The position numbers were made by a program, and so were the translations under genes. Below, one piece after another: positions 30,660 to 41,357 of a DNA stretch of 64,000 nucleotides (the first letter of the stretch is position 1; each line of letters starts with the position of its first letter). The notes under the pieces are model-generated. The model made no database searches and was not told the DNA's origin. It saw only the letters and a list, made by a program, of their open reading frames with translations. The stretch is from Steinernema hermaphroditum. Lineage: Eukaryota > Nematoda > Chromadorea > Rhabditida > Steinernematidae. The DNA is taken from contig CM059621.1 of the NCBI GenBank assembly GCA_030435675.1, positions 12,214,001-12,278,000 on the forward strand. Direction: 5' to 3'.

Positions 30660-31570
30660 CTAATAGACCGTGCTCTACCATCTCGAAGTCGTCGGAATCA
30701 GTTCTAAGCGGGTGCGAAGCCTGCGCAAACTAATGCGATTGCTACTCGGATCTCGTATGCCCCGTCGGAGAAAGAACGGTTGAATTGGGAAGATAAGCGG
30801 TGTAAACTTTACGGCACCAGATTACGTTAAGCCGTTAAAGCCATGAACAATGCAAACGCGAGCAGATCCGTTATGTCCGAGGACAGCCCAAAGACCCTCG
30901 AGGCCAGGATCCGGAAGGAAGGCATCTCCTGCACAGTTTGCCCCTCTTAGGTGTCTATAAACTTATTTCTCCGTTTTCGTTCTTCGATTGAGAAACGACC
31001 AAACGGGTCGTCCATAGGAACTCGTCTCTGAGACGTTTCGCGGCGACTTTAAACCTTTCGGTGATTCGGGGGCGGATTCTCGAGTGCTCAACAATCTGTG
31101 TAGACCGTGCGCCACTATCTCGAAGCCGTCGAAGTTCTTCGATGGTGTTAAGACCGTACAAAATAACGGAATTGATGTGTGTTACTCGGATCTCGTCTGC
31201 CCCGAAAAAAGAATGGTACCAACGATTACTTTGTTATACTTTCCTTTCTCGTGCATTTATGAGACATCCTGCATGGCGGAATATCATTGAATCGAGACGA
31301 TGAGCAGTGTAAACGCTAAGCAGATCTGTTCTACCCAAGAGGAGCCCGAATACCTTCGGATCCGGAAGATATCTTCTGCAAAGATTAAGCAGGCTCCATA
31401 GGTGTTTTTGAAATTGTTTCTCCGACCGTTCTTCGATTGAGAAACGACCGAATGGGGCATCGATCAGAAATTGTCTTGAAAACGTTTCGCGGCGACTTTA
31501 AACCTCTCGGTACAAACCAATAATCGGGACAGATTCTCGAGTACTCAAGAATCTGTGTAGGGGCCGTCGT
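30660..31570. repeat. Diverged tandem duplication, unit about 430-480 bp
   Basis: Three groups of shared blocks recur in order. ACCGTGC..CCA(C)TATCTCGAAG(C/T)CGTCG is at about 30669 and 31104. TACTCGGATCTCGT.TGCCCCG is at about 30740 and 31185. TTCTTCGATTGAGAAACGAC and ACGTTTCGCGGCGACTTTAA occur at about 30980-31050 and 31430-31500. On the minus strand the units encode similar fragments (SRIRPRITERFKVAAKRL and SRICPDYW), so they may derive from a decayed gene or transposon I cannot name. Confidence 0.6.
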
Positions 31571-32044
31571 TCTTCCAGAAGCGATGACGAATTCGGCCAG
31601 TTTTAAACTGATAAACTGCACGTAGACGACGCTGTTCGTGATCGGTTCCCGAAGTTCGTCGCTGTCTAACAGCCCCTTCGCCACAAAATCGCCACAGATG
31701 GCTACCCTTCTTGTAGGTTGTGACCACGAAACCCCCGTTTCAAAATGTTGATTCCGCACTCGTCCTTAGCATAATGAACGCATTTTCGGGTGCCATCGAC
31801 CTTCGAAAATTGATCAGTGCCAGTGATGCCGGAAAATGGAGCCCCTCGCGTCCGGCATGGACAGTCCTTCAAGGCCGAGTTTTGAGTCGATTTTTGCCAA
31901 GAACTCAAAACTTACACATCCCTGCTTGGAACTCCAGGGAGTCGCAGTGCCAGTGTTTGGCCAGGGAGGTCATCATAATCGCTCGGCACAATGCAAATTG
32001 CTGTAGAATTATTTATTTATCTAATAAGTGCATGATTCCACGAG

Positions 32045-33305
32045 CTATTTGGCACGAGTCGCGTTCCACTGGTCCGATAAGTACTTAAAATACATGGCAC
32101 TTTCATTTTTGAATATAAGCGAGTGCCCGTCGACGCTCTTGATCTTCGGACTCAGCAGCTCCTCAACGTATGTTTTGGTTTGAAAACATGATATTTTCCT
32201 AATGTCTCGCATTAGTTGGTCTTTGTTGGGGCGGTGCATGATTAGGCAGACGACATTGAACGAGACGCCGTAGGCGGCTGCCAGCGCATGAAAACACTTA
32301 ACAATTGAGTTATGCAATGAGGTCTAGGCGACGTCATGAGTTACCTGCTCAACGAACAGAAGGTCTCCACTTTTCACGAGATTCGTGCGTTGTGCGTAGT
32401 AGTAAAAAGAGACAAGAAGCAGGCCTATCACGACGGTGACGAAGGTGAGGCCAATGGCCATCGTCAAGAAGCGGGTGGTGAGGATGTTTTCTGTGTACTG
32501 ATACCGAATGTTCAGCTGGCCTGGGTTCAGCTGGTTGCGCCGTTTTTTGTTGTGTTTATGGAGCATATAGAGGAGCTGGAAGAGATAGTCATTTGCTTTG
32601 CCTACGTTGCTTGTCTCACCGCCACGTTTGCAGCTGTTGATACATTGCCCACAGCCACCATTACAAGAACGAATTCGGCGTTTAGACCTAACAGGAAAAC
32701 AGAAGCGTTAGGCACGGCTTTGTCGCATTCGATGATAGGGCCTTCTGGAGAGAGGTTAAGGCCGAGTGACACTCCGATGGAAGCAACCCACTGAAATGGT
32801 GTTCTTAAAGTTCTGCACATTATAAATGGCGAGGCATACCAGAAGGAGGGAGAGAAGCAGTTCTTTCCTGGTCTTCCTGAGCTGTTCGTACTTCTTCGGA
32901 ATGAAGGTGGCCACAGTCCTTTCCACTGTGAGCATCATGAAGCAGCAAACAGCGACCACAATCGCGACGGCACTAAGGATCTTCGGAACCAGGAGACTGC
33001 TCCTGCACGTGATGTTGACAGGCCCGATGCCATAGGAGAGAAAAATGGCGTCAATATGCATTCCCAGGCGCGAGAAGGCATACACAATCATTGCAAGAGA
33101 AAAGTTGATCTACAGTAAATGATGACAACTTCATAATAGAGAGATAGCCTACCAAAATGATTTTCAAGTTGTAGTGAAGAAGACTCGCTTTTCGGAAGCA
33201 GTTGATGACGTAGAGAACGCACACAATTTCGAAGGCCCACAAGAAGCTCTCAAACACCTTGAACGAGTCGTTTACGATCGCCCATGGCGAAGTGCTTTCC
33301 GTCAT
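32045..33305 (-). CDS. Seven-transmembrane chemoreceptor, Sre-like, receptor D
   Basis: Five exons (33153-33305, 32840-33109, 32620-32790, 32345-32575, 32045-32296) with GT-AG introns of 43, 49, 44 and 48 nt encode 358 residues. Marks are LLHYNLKIIL at the start of TM2, LTVERTVATFIPKKYEQ after TM3, and LNIRYQYTENILTTRFL before TM6. A C-terminal basic stretch follows HRPNKDQLM. It differs from the other receptors here: no PCDYLLP motif, a different exon layout and no QMNELF tail, so it belongs to another family (Sre or a near relative). The ATG lies 10 nt after a TTTCAG acceptor. The assignment is by motif memory only. Confidence 0.85.
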
Positions 33306-33545
33306 CTGGAACTCTGAAATGTCGCAATGTTTACTTGAAGTTGACGGTGGCGATCAGTGACGGCGCGGAACTCCATGTTTCTCGCGGGTTTGTATGCAAT
33401 TAGTGGAGATACAAAACATAGCATTTGACGACATAATAAATGTTTTTGTACACCCAATGAAACAACGTCCTCGACCGATCAAACAGTTCACCTAGTTGAA
33501 GCTATAAACGCGTTCAAGAGGTTGTGAGTCACGAACGCTGAGACA
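33306..33545. other. Upstream flank of receptor D
   Basis: Short gene-free flank between the receptor D start and the transposon; no further feature recognised. Confidence 0.4.
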
Positions 33546-33547
33546 TA

Positions 33548-34867
33548 CAGGGTGTCCCAAAAGTTCGGATAAATGAAAAAACAGTTATATCTCAAGCCCC
33601 ACAGAATCAAACTCAACGGTTTTATGCTCTAAATACTCGTACACTACTGCCGAACCATAATATCACAACACTTGTTCGAAATGTCCTCCCTTCGCGGCGA
33701 TACAGGCTTGAAGACGCGTTGGGAATTGGTCGACGATGCGCGTGGTCAGTTCAGGGTTCATTTCCTTCCAAGCTTTCTTCAGTGCGCGTTTCAAGGCTTC
33801 GATGGTTTCGCATCGGATTCCCGAGATCTTGTTCTCTAGGATCGACCACACAGAGAAATCCAGAGGATTGAGATCAGGGGAATGGGGCGGCCAAATGTTC
33901 TTGTCCCAGACGGACGGAGCAGACGCCGGAAACCATTTCACTGGGTCATGGAGCCATTTCAAGGTCGTCTTCGCACTGTGGGCTGGCGCACCGTCCTGCT
34001 GGTACGTCCACTGGATTCCGTAAGTGTTCTTCTTCGCCCAGGGCTTCACCACGCCTTCGAGAACTTTCCTCTGGTAGGATTCAGCGTTCAAACGTTCCTT
34101 CTGGTCGAAAAAATGGAGCTTCGTGTTTCCCAGCGCTGATATTCCAGCCCAAACCATCACAGATTTGGGGAAATGGCTTTTTTGGACGTTAACGGTCTTC
34201 TGCGAGCCTTTCTTCAGCCATTCGCGATGATTCTGACTATTCCAGAGCGATTCCACAGTGAAAATCTTCTCATCGGAGAACAGGATCAGCCGATGCTTGC
34301 CACCTGCAACCAAGCGCTTCATTTCTCGACATTTTTCTAACCTTTTGGCCTTCATGTCGTTCGTGAGGAGCTGTCCCTTGGCCTCCTTGTAGGGAAACAG
34401 CTGCAGATCGTTCTTCAGCATTCGGTGGACGGAGGATTTGCCGATTCCGTGCGATTTGGCGAGCTTTCTTGTTGAACGACCCGGATTTCGCTGAAGTTTG
34501 TCTTTGATCGCTTTTCTGATCACTGCGGTCCTTGCTGTCTTCCGTCTTCCGCTTCGAGGCTTGTCCTTGAGGTCCCCTGTCGCTTGGTATCGGTCAATGA
34601 TACGTTTGACGGTCGTCGGATACAATTCCAGCCTCTTCACAATCTCCGGATTCTTCTTTCCCAGCTTGTAAAGGTCGATCACAGCGCTACGGGTTTCTTC
34701 TTTGCTCATTTTCTCCTGGAATATCAGCTCAATAACAGAAAATATCAGCATTTTCTAGTCCAGAATAACGCGTAGAACACGAATATATCAAGAAACACAA
34801 AAAACAACGCAAAAAATCAACAAAAAAATCACAGAGAAAAAATTATCCGAACTTTTGGGACACCCTG
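33548..34867 (-). mobile_element. Complete Tc1/mariner-superfamily transposon, 1320 bp
   Basis: The 25-bp terminal inverted repeats are perfect and begin CAGGGTGTCCCAAAAGTTCG. Each is bounded by TA (33546-33547 and 34868-34869). The element carries one uninterrupted transposase gene on the minus strand, listed separately. Perfect termini, a clean TA duplication and an open gene indicate recent insertion and possible activity. Confidence 0.93.
33663..34709 (-). CDS. Tc1/mariner-superfamily transposase, intact
   Basis: From the ATG at 34709 (MSKEETRSAVIDLYK) the frame encodes 348 residues; an alternative ATG at 34751 adds 14. The N-terminus has two helix-turn-helix regions (IVKRLELYPTTVKRIIDRYQ and STRKLAKSHGIGKSSVHRML) separated by a basic GRRKT segment. 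The catalytic triad is visible: FSDEKIF, then QQDGAPAH, then PPHSPDLNP. Counting from the sequence, 39 residues lie between the second and third Asp, so this is a DD39D spacing rather than the DD34D of classic mariner. The protein cuts and pastes the element at TA sites in the nucleus. No intron, stop or frameshift is present. Confidence 0.93.
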   Translation of the reverse strand: MSKEETRSAVIDLYKLGKKNPEIVKRLELYPTTVKRIIDRYQATGDLKDKPRSGRRKTARTAVIRKAIKDKLQRNPGRSTRKLAKSHGIGKSSVHRMLKNDLQLFPYKEAKGQLLTNDMKAKRLEKCREMKRLVAGGKHRLILFSDEKIFTVESLWNSQNHREWLKKGSQKTVNVQKSHFPKSVMVWAGISALGNTKLHFFDQKERLNAESYQRKVLEGVVKPWAKKNTYGIQWTYQQDGAPAHSAKTTLKWLHDPVKWFPASAPSVWDKNIWPPHSPDLNPLDFSVWSILENKISGIRCETIEALKRALKKAWKEMNPELTTRIVDQFPTRLQACIAAKGGHFEQVL

Positions 34868-37800
34868 TATTTACGCCGCTTTTCAGAGTTGCCCCAATTA
34901 GAGTAATTGTTCCATTGTTACGACACGACGCTGTTGAAAGTATTGCTGCGACTCGACGCCAACCATGATAACAACTGGAGTTGCTGACAAATACCTTTGG
35001 GCATCGACCTTCGAGATATTTTCTAATGAGAACTACCGAAGTGAGACGTCAGAACTTTTCAAAGTATGTTAGAGACGCCCAGCGAAGCGAAACGCTTCGA
35101 TTTCCACCTGACGGATCTCGTTAACAGGATGTCGAGGCCTTATTTTGATTGACAACGAAGTGGGGTTAAATCATCTGTCGTCTGATGCTGGCGCAGAACC
35201 GATGTTTGTCGGCGCCGTTCCCTCACGTCGTGAGTCAAGCAGTTCCTTTGTTTTCATTCTCCCCAGAGCGGGGATTAATTGTATGGACGTTGGTTTGTGG
35301 GAAAGAGAAAAATGCTCTGACAACATGTTGTTTTTTGTCGATCAAAATCAATTAGGGTACTTCACATAGGAATGTTAACCGAGTGTTGGTTAAACTGAGG
35401 AGAACAGAAAGCATGACGAAAGATGACGCTTGAGCACTCTGCATGAAAAGCTTATTTTTAAGCTTATTCGTGCCTTAAGAGAGTGCCTATTCTCAGGAGT
35501 GCAGAGTCCTCTGCTTCTTTTTGGCACACAGACTGCATGCGATCTTTGCTCCGGAAAAGCAAAAGAGATATGCAGAGAATTCACCAGTTCACTCTCTTGA
35601 ATCAACGGCCTTACGCCGGCGTTGCACCAACAAACTAAGAGAACGACCGCTCACTCATGAAGCTCAGAGAGAGAGTGAGTGGACGACCCGACCCATCGAA
35701 CCGATTGACGAAATGGAAGACCATTTGCAGGGAAGTTATTTGAAAAAAAAATCGAACAGCATGGCTGCGGAAATGGCCTGGTTTGGTCTGGCTCAAGTTA
35801 GATATGTAGTAGAACACGTCTCTCATGATCGTTTTTGGAATAGGTATAAAACATGAACGGGAAAACAAGGACAGGGTGATCGCGGTGGGACTAACTTCAT
35901 GGACAGTCATGATTTTCATTTGTTTCGCCATTTTCATTCATGGATGACCATGGACATCCCATGGACGGTCATAGACAGCCCGCCGAGGGCTGTAAAGCGG
36001 ACCGTGCGCAACGCTAGCATAGGTAAGGGGGTCAATGTCGTATCGCCTCGTACCACCGAAGGTGAGCGCCATAAAGCAAGGTGTAAATCCATGACCGCCC
36101 ATGGGCTCCCCGTGAGCTATCCATTACCGTCCATGAAAGGAAATGGCGAAGAAACGTTGTGTACCACTCATCCATGTCTATGTTTTACGCCTAACCTCGT
36201 TTTTGAACTAGGAGTATCAAGGAGTATCTCTTTTTTATTCATGGGTGTCCGATTGAAAATGATCTTGATGAGATTACATTTGGAATTTGCTCTTTATGTG
36301 CAGAAAACGACTTTCGGAGTACACGACGTCGACAACTTTTAGTGCAAATTCCGTTAAATGAACTTGTTTATTAATTTGTCTGCGGTCAAACACAGACTTC
36401 AACACAAAATTGAGCAGGTGTGTACTGTCTGGAAGCTTTAGGTGCAAATTAATGTTTTCGTCGTATAGTACGAGTCACGCGTGCTTCATCTTATTGTAAA
36501 TTGATCTACTCATCTTATCTACTCATATTATCACAAGAAAGAGCTCTAACGTACTACGCCAATTGCTCTAACGTAGGACAAGACGCCTTCGCATTTCAAA
36601 AGCGACCTTCTTTGTATCCGGTGTTGTTCAGGTTTTGGGTTCCGAACATCGAGTTCTAGAACAGCCGCCCTCATATTTAGCACGGTGTTTACGTACGTTT
36701 CCCTCGGCGGCGGCCTTTACAGGCAATTCGTCAACGCCGTGGATACCGGCTGCATTCATTTAATGGAACCGTTTGACATTTAATAAATGCGTGTTGGCCG
36801 CAATACTTGAGAAAAATGGAACAAAAATGTCGCGCCATTGAGTCACAGTCGCGCAACTACAGTTCTCACGACTGCGTGACGGAGGTTAACATTTCTCTCC
36901 ACTCATTCCTTCCAAAATGTGTCCAGAGAAGAAACAAACGAAACGAACAAAGCGTTCAATAGAAACAGTCTGAGATAAAAACATGCTTAATCCATAGAAC
37001 ACTTAGGCGTCGCTTACTAACAAGCTTCATTAGCAAAAACGGATTATGACGCAGCTCAAGAAGTTCGGAAAGAATGTTTCACAAACATCTGTGTTTTGAC
37101 AAACACCTTCTTGTTCTATTCACTTCACAATGTTCGACTTTCATTCGAGCTTTCACGCCTCGCACGCCTTCGCGCTTATGCATTCTACTCGACGGCAAAG
37201 CACGGCTCATAGAATAAGCGAGTAACTCGTGGAATGCTTACGGTAACTCACTGCCTTCTGCCATCATTGAACGTCACAAGTTGTGCACAAGTGATGCAGT
37301 GACAGCTGCTAGACTTAATCGCCGATTTGAAAACAATATGTAGTGTTCATATCCATTTTCGCTTAGCCTAATCATGTTTTGAGAAATCGCAAAAGGTGGA
37401 CTCAGATTGAGGGCGCAGTGTGTACTATGTGAGAGAGTCCTACAATCTGAGAAAACCGATATTTTAAGAGGTTATGGGGAAATTCAGAGGTTGTGCTTCT
37501 TTTAAATGATTGGACTGGATGTATTTCTTATCATTGGATTCTTGTTTGGGCATAATGATCGTTGCAACGACCTTTAACCGATGTTTATCATTTTTGCGAG
37601 TTGAAATGAATAAAGTGATGCGCGCGTTTGCTGCCACCTCGCCAACCACTGATCGCTGCTTTCAACTCTGATGCCATCCGCACCGTTGAAGCCAGATGAG
37701 AAGTAGTGACCACGGCGTGATAAACATCTTTTTTGTTGCTCCATGCATGTTTACGGACAGAGGCCAGTGGCACAGATAATGCACTGAATACCGAGAATCT

Positions 37801-38812
37801 AAGGGATACGCGAACGGCCTTTCGCATGTTTACAGTATACAGTAAGGTGTGAGGAAGAGTAAGCATTATGCACGGTGCAAGCCGTTGATCCAAGAGCATA
37901 AACGTATAAAAATCGATATACTTAGCTAGAATTCAGTAAAGAAGAAGTTGTCCATATGCAGAACGTGATCAGCTCGGTGATTCGTCGACGGACGAGTGGA
38001 TGGATATCGCGCCCGAACTTCTACCGCGGGAGGGTGGTCCTTGTCATCTACACCTCTACGCCATCGCCGGGTAGACCCCTTCGCTGCAGGGCCCATTTCG
38101 TTTCAGGAACAAGGGGTAGACGAACCTCAGCACGACCGAGGTGACCCGGCGACGAACCAGTGGACCGACGGACCAATGATATCACACACAGTGAAGGAGG
38201 GATTATATGTATCCCCTAGATTCGCGGAATTCAGTGCGTTGGCCTCTGTCCGGAAACATGCATTACCTTTCCCTTGTATTCTATGTCCGGTGGACTATGC
38301 GCATACCCACTATAACAAGTCATTCTGCGTGCAAATGCATCAGATAACATAAGTGCATAATAAGAAACACAATAATAGTTTTACCGAAGAGTTCTCACGG
38401 GCGAGAGAGAGAGAGCACGACCGTATAATAAATCACAAATCGGGGCGCACATAGCCTTGAATCTAATAATCTACGGTGGCGTTGAATTGAAAAACAGGAT
38501 TGAAAACAATGGGCGTCGACGACTAACCGATTGTATTTCCCTCATTCACTACAATGTCGCATTTTACTACAACACCCGAGCGAACATCGCGTTACATTAC
38601 TCACTCGGATACTTTTGACAAAATTCGCCAAGACAAAGGCACTATAATGGCTTTGAATGATGTCGATGTATTTGGTAGTGAAACGCGATTCTTTCGCTCC
38701 ATCTGCACATTGTTAGCGAAAGGCAAATTAGCGAAAGGCCACCCACACACGCATAACACCTTGCGATGAGGATGAAACAAAAACAAATTTATTAAGTCGA
38801 CCGAAAGGATCG
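34868..38812. other. Gene-poor stretch with inverted repeats
   Basis: No gene is supported in this 3.9 kb. A hairpin repeat is at 35595-35622. CCATGG-containing motifs in both orientations lie around 35930-35975 and 36090-36145. An inverted pair is at 37741-37809 and 38208-38272, and an AG run at about 38404-38416. Candidate ORFs at 35521-35856, 35899-36342 and 37996-38352 overlap these repeats and carry no motif. Confidence 0.45.
37741..38272. repeat. Inverted repeat pair, about 65-70 bp arms
   Basis: 37741-37809 is the inverted match of 38208-38272. Shared blocks, read on the right arm, are TGTATCCC, TAGATTC, CGGAATTCAGTGC (CGGTATTCAGTGC), GGCCTCTGTCCG and AAACATGCAT. The arms are about 400 bp apart and could bound a small foldback element; no target duplication was found. 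Confidence 0.6.
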
Positions 38813-41357
38813 CTACCAGCACCAAAACTTTCGTCTCGTCCTCACTTCGACCTGCTTGATGGCCACATTGCTCTCGAAGAGTTCGTTCATCTGTCGAAAA
38901 TAGTCACTTTTCCGCTCGGAGTAGATCTTGTCTACGATCTTCTCCGCGTCTTTCTTCGGTTTTATCGAGAACTGCCACCTGACGTAGACGGCGAAGATGG
39001 GTGCGTAGAAAGTGATGAGACCGAGCGCTTCCGACAGGATCGCGTCTTCGATATCGTCGATCTCTTTTAGCTGAAAAACGCTGCTTAAAGCATGGTTTGT
39101 AAAGAGGTCGACCATACGTGGAAAAGTGTGATGTATCCGCCATAAGCGCCGAAATAGAGAATGAAGTGAACCCAGGCCATCGGCAGCATGACCTGGATGA
39201 CCTTGCGATTCTCGTCGATTTGGTACTTTTCGCTGAGTGTCTTGGATATCTGAGTGACGCGTCTTTTGTCGAAAGTGGAGATTCGATTGATTCCGCGGCT
39301 GTTGAGGAAGTAGGTGACGTGGTAGGCGATGATGCTGAGAAGGGCACAACCCACGATGAGGTAGGTAAATACCTATAATTGACGTATGTGAATAGTATTT
39401 ATAGCATTGTGCAAGAATGGTGCTCAACTAGGGACACTTTTGTATCTTGTTCTACTGCCCTCTCCCACTTCCCCTACAATATGACTAGACCGTTTGTCGC
39501 TTAGTCATCAACAACCGTTTGAGTATGAGGCTATGATGAATTATTAAAAAGGGCACAGATGCTTTATGTCAAAAATCGATGCGTTTAGTTGATTATTCCG
39601 GCAAAATACCTGAATAAAATGAGTACGTAGGAAAGTACTGAAAAAGAGAATAACTCATGCGGTAACTCTTAAATGCTTTTGATGAATTATAAAAACGTAA
39701 TATTTAATTTATTTTGTGATGATTTCATTTCTAACTTAGTAAATCTATTTTCAAGTAAATTCACTCAAACCGAAATATGTATATAGCTAAGCAACTGAGA
39801 GGGGAAGGGGACCGATCACGATAAATGGTTGGGTGTGTATATCAACCTCGGTCGAAAAACGTTGATTGCGCTTTTTCACCTATAAATCCATGAGGTATCG
39901 ATCTCAGTTTTTTAAAAATTACAAATCTTGGCTCTATTATCAAACAGTTGCCGGAATGGAGGAAGCGTTGCCGGAATAGTCACCACAGCCTATAGCCAAC
40001 TAGGCGCTATACAAGAATTGTGCACATAATTAAATTAAAAATTACAAGCAAGCAGATTTATAACAACAAAACATAACTTGCGAGCTCTGCATTCATTATT
40101 TCTGTATTTCTAACATCGAGGCTTCACTCAGGCAAACCCCAGTAATATGCCTGTGGATTTGTCAACACTACAGGGCTCGCCCTTCGGGCTCGCTTAAAAT
40201 CCATAGGCATAGTCCTAAGCCGGAGCCTAAGCCAAACCGGGGTTTGCCTAAGGGAAGCCTGGATGTTAGGCCCGTTCCAAAATTATGTACACAATTCTTG
40301 TACAGAGCCTAGTTGGCTATAGGCGAGGGTGACTATTCCGGCAACTGTTTGATAATAGCGCCCAAATCTTTAATAATGTTCAGCGGAAAGAGCACGTTAA
40401 TGGAATACTTCACACCTCTGGTCAACATTCCAAACTCTTTTTCTTGCTCATATTTACGCGAGAAGATCATGTTTAGATAGAAGCTAACGTACACTAAGGT
40501 CTCATGTAGCATCGGCCCAATTCCGATTGACCTTTCCCCCTTGCGAGTGGTTTGTTTCAAGTGGGTTTCGTAGCGAAATCTTCAAAATTAGTTTCCGAAT
40601 AGTGATGGAAAACGTAATGTTTTAGGATAAACACAAACATTTCATTCAATTTGTATCCTTTTTTAATTGCTAATTTATAGTCATGTAAAAATCGAAAAAC
40701 ATACCCTAATTCTGGATTTGTTTTGCTCCGTCTGTGGAAAGAATTGGACCGTCTTCTCTGACCAGTCGGCATCGAAGCCGATGTAGAAGTAGACGAGAAA
40801 GAGACAGAGACCCATCTAAAGGAACACATAGTTCTGGAGAGACTAGAGAGATAGATCAACCAACCTTAGCAGAGATTAGAAAAACAATGAGATTCTTGGA
40901 CTGGAGATGTTCGTACGTTCTCATGAAGGTCGCCATGATCCTTTCAATCGAAAGAATCACAAAAGTGAACGTCTGTCCGAGGACGCCAAACATGTAAGTC
41001 TCTCTGACAGTGAAGGTCACCCAAAGAGGTAGGAGGTAACGACAGGGATCGTCGTGCTGCGCTGACAATCTGTTGAGGTCGATGGTGTTGCTCGCCATCA
41101 TGAACACATTAGCGAGAAGTATGTAGAAGATATGGAAGTTAAGGGTTAGACGGACGTTTTTATGCACGATGCGGTAGGACCGGGATTGCTGAAAACCGAA
41201 ATAGAGACGCATTAGTTACAAAATAGATTACCTTAAGACTTCGAAATGTGTATAAAATACCGAGAGAGCTTAGCAGGTTTATCGCGATTTTGATGCACAC
41301 CACAACTTTCATCGTTGTGCTTTCCGAAAGTTTCATCGCTTGGACACACTTGTCCAT
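38813..41357 (-). CDS. Seven-transmembrane chemoreceptor, Sra superfamily (Srab/Sra-like), receptor E
   Basis: Five exons (41232-41357, 40865-41188, 40705-40815, 39118-39372, 38813-39070) encode 357 residues. Marks are DPCRYLLPLWVTF, LSIERIMATFMRTYEH, LSEKYQIDENRKV and the tail YFRQMNELFESN. The two halves look like separate genes because intron 3 is 1332 nt (39373-40704). Donor AGG|GTATGT and acceptor TATAG|GTATTT sit exactly where receptor C splices, and frame is kept. That intron contains a hAT-like MITE. It lacks the phase-2 intron after TM2 that receptors A, B, C and F2 have. The start lies a few bases after CTTTCAG. The tail ends RRKFWCW. Confidence 0.88.
39930..40362. mobile_element. 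hAT-like MITE with 8-bp target duplication, in a receptor intron
   Basis: Terminal inverted repeats of about 75-95 bp begin GGCTCTATTATCAAACAGTT on the left and, reverse-complemented, GGCGCTATTATCAAACAGTT on the right. The 8-bp direct repeat CAAATCTT flanks it exactly (39922-39929 and 40363-40370). The left arm has an extra GTTGCCGGAAT unit. The interior includes an R4 copy at 40168-40240. There is no transposase. An 8-bp duplication is typical of the hAT superfamily. It lies wholly within intron 3 of receptor E. Confidence 0.85.
40168..40240 (-). repeat. Dispersed repeat R4 inside the MITE
   Basis: It contains CAGGGCTCGCCCTTCGGGCT, then CGCTTAAAATCCATAGGCAT and AGTCCTAAGCCGGAGCCTAA. It is the complement of 16709-16776. 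Partial copies occur at about 14911-14950 and 61144-61175, and an inverted one at 16511-16575. Confidence 0.75.

Larger units (their letters stand above)
29440..32044. other. Repeat-rich intergenic stretch
   Basis: No intact gene is supported. A 21-bp direct repeat (ACAGAACAATGCTCTTATTC) occurs twice at 29463-29505. Repeat R3 copy 2 is at 30412-30550, and a diverged tandem array occupies about 30660-31570, listed separately. A minus-strand frame at 30007-30357 has no recognised motif. Confidence 0.5.

Noticed and set aside
33736..34139. Plus-strand ORFs opposite the transposase
   Set aside because: Shadows of the intact minus-strand transposase.
40333..40560. Minus-strand ORF resembling a receptor C-terminus
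   Set aside because: It lies inside intron 3 of receptor E and its last codons are supplied by the MITE terminal repeat; the true terminal exons are at 38813-39372.
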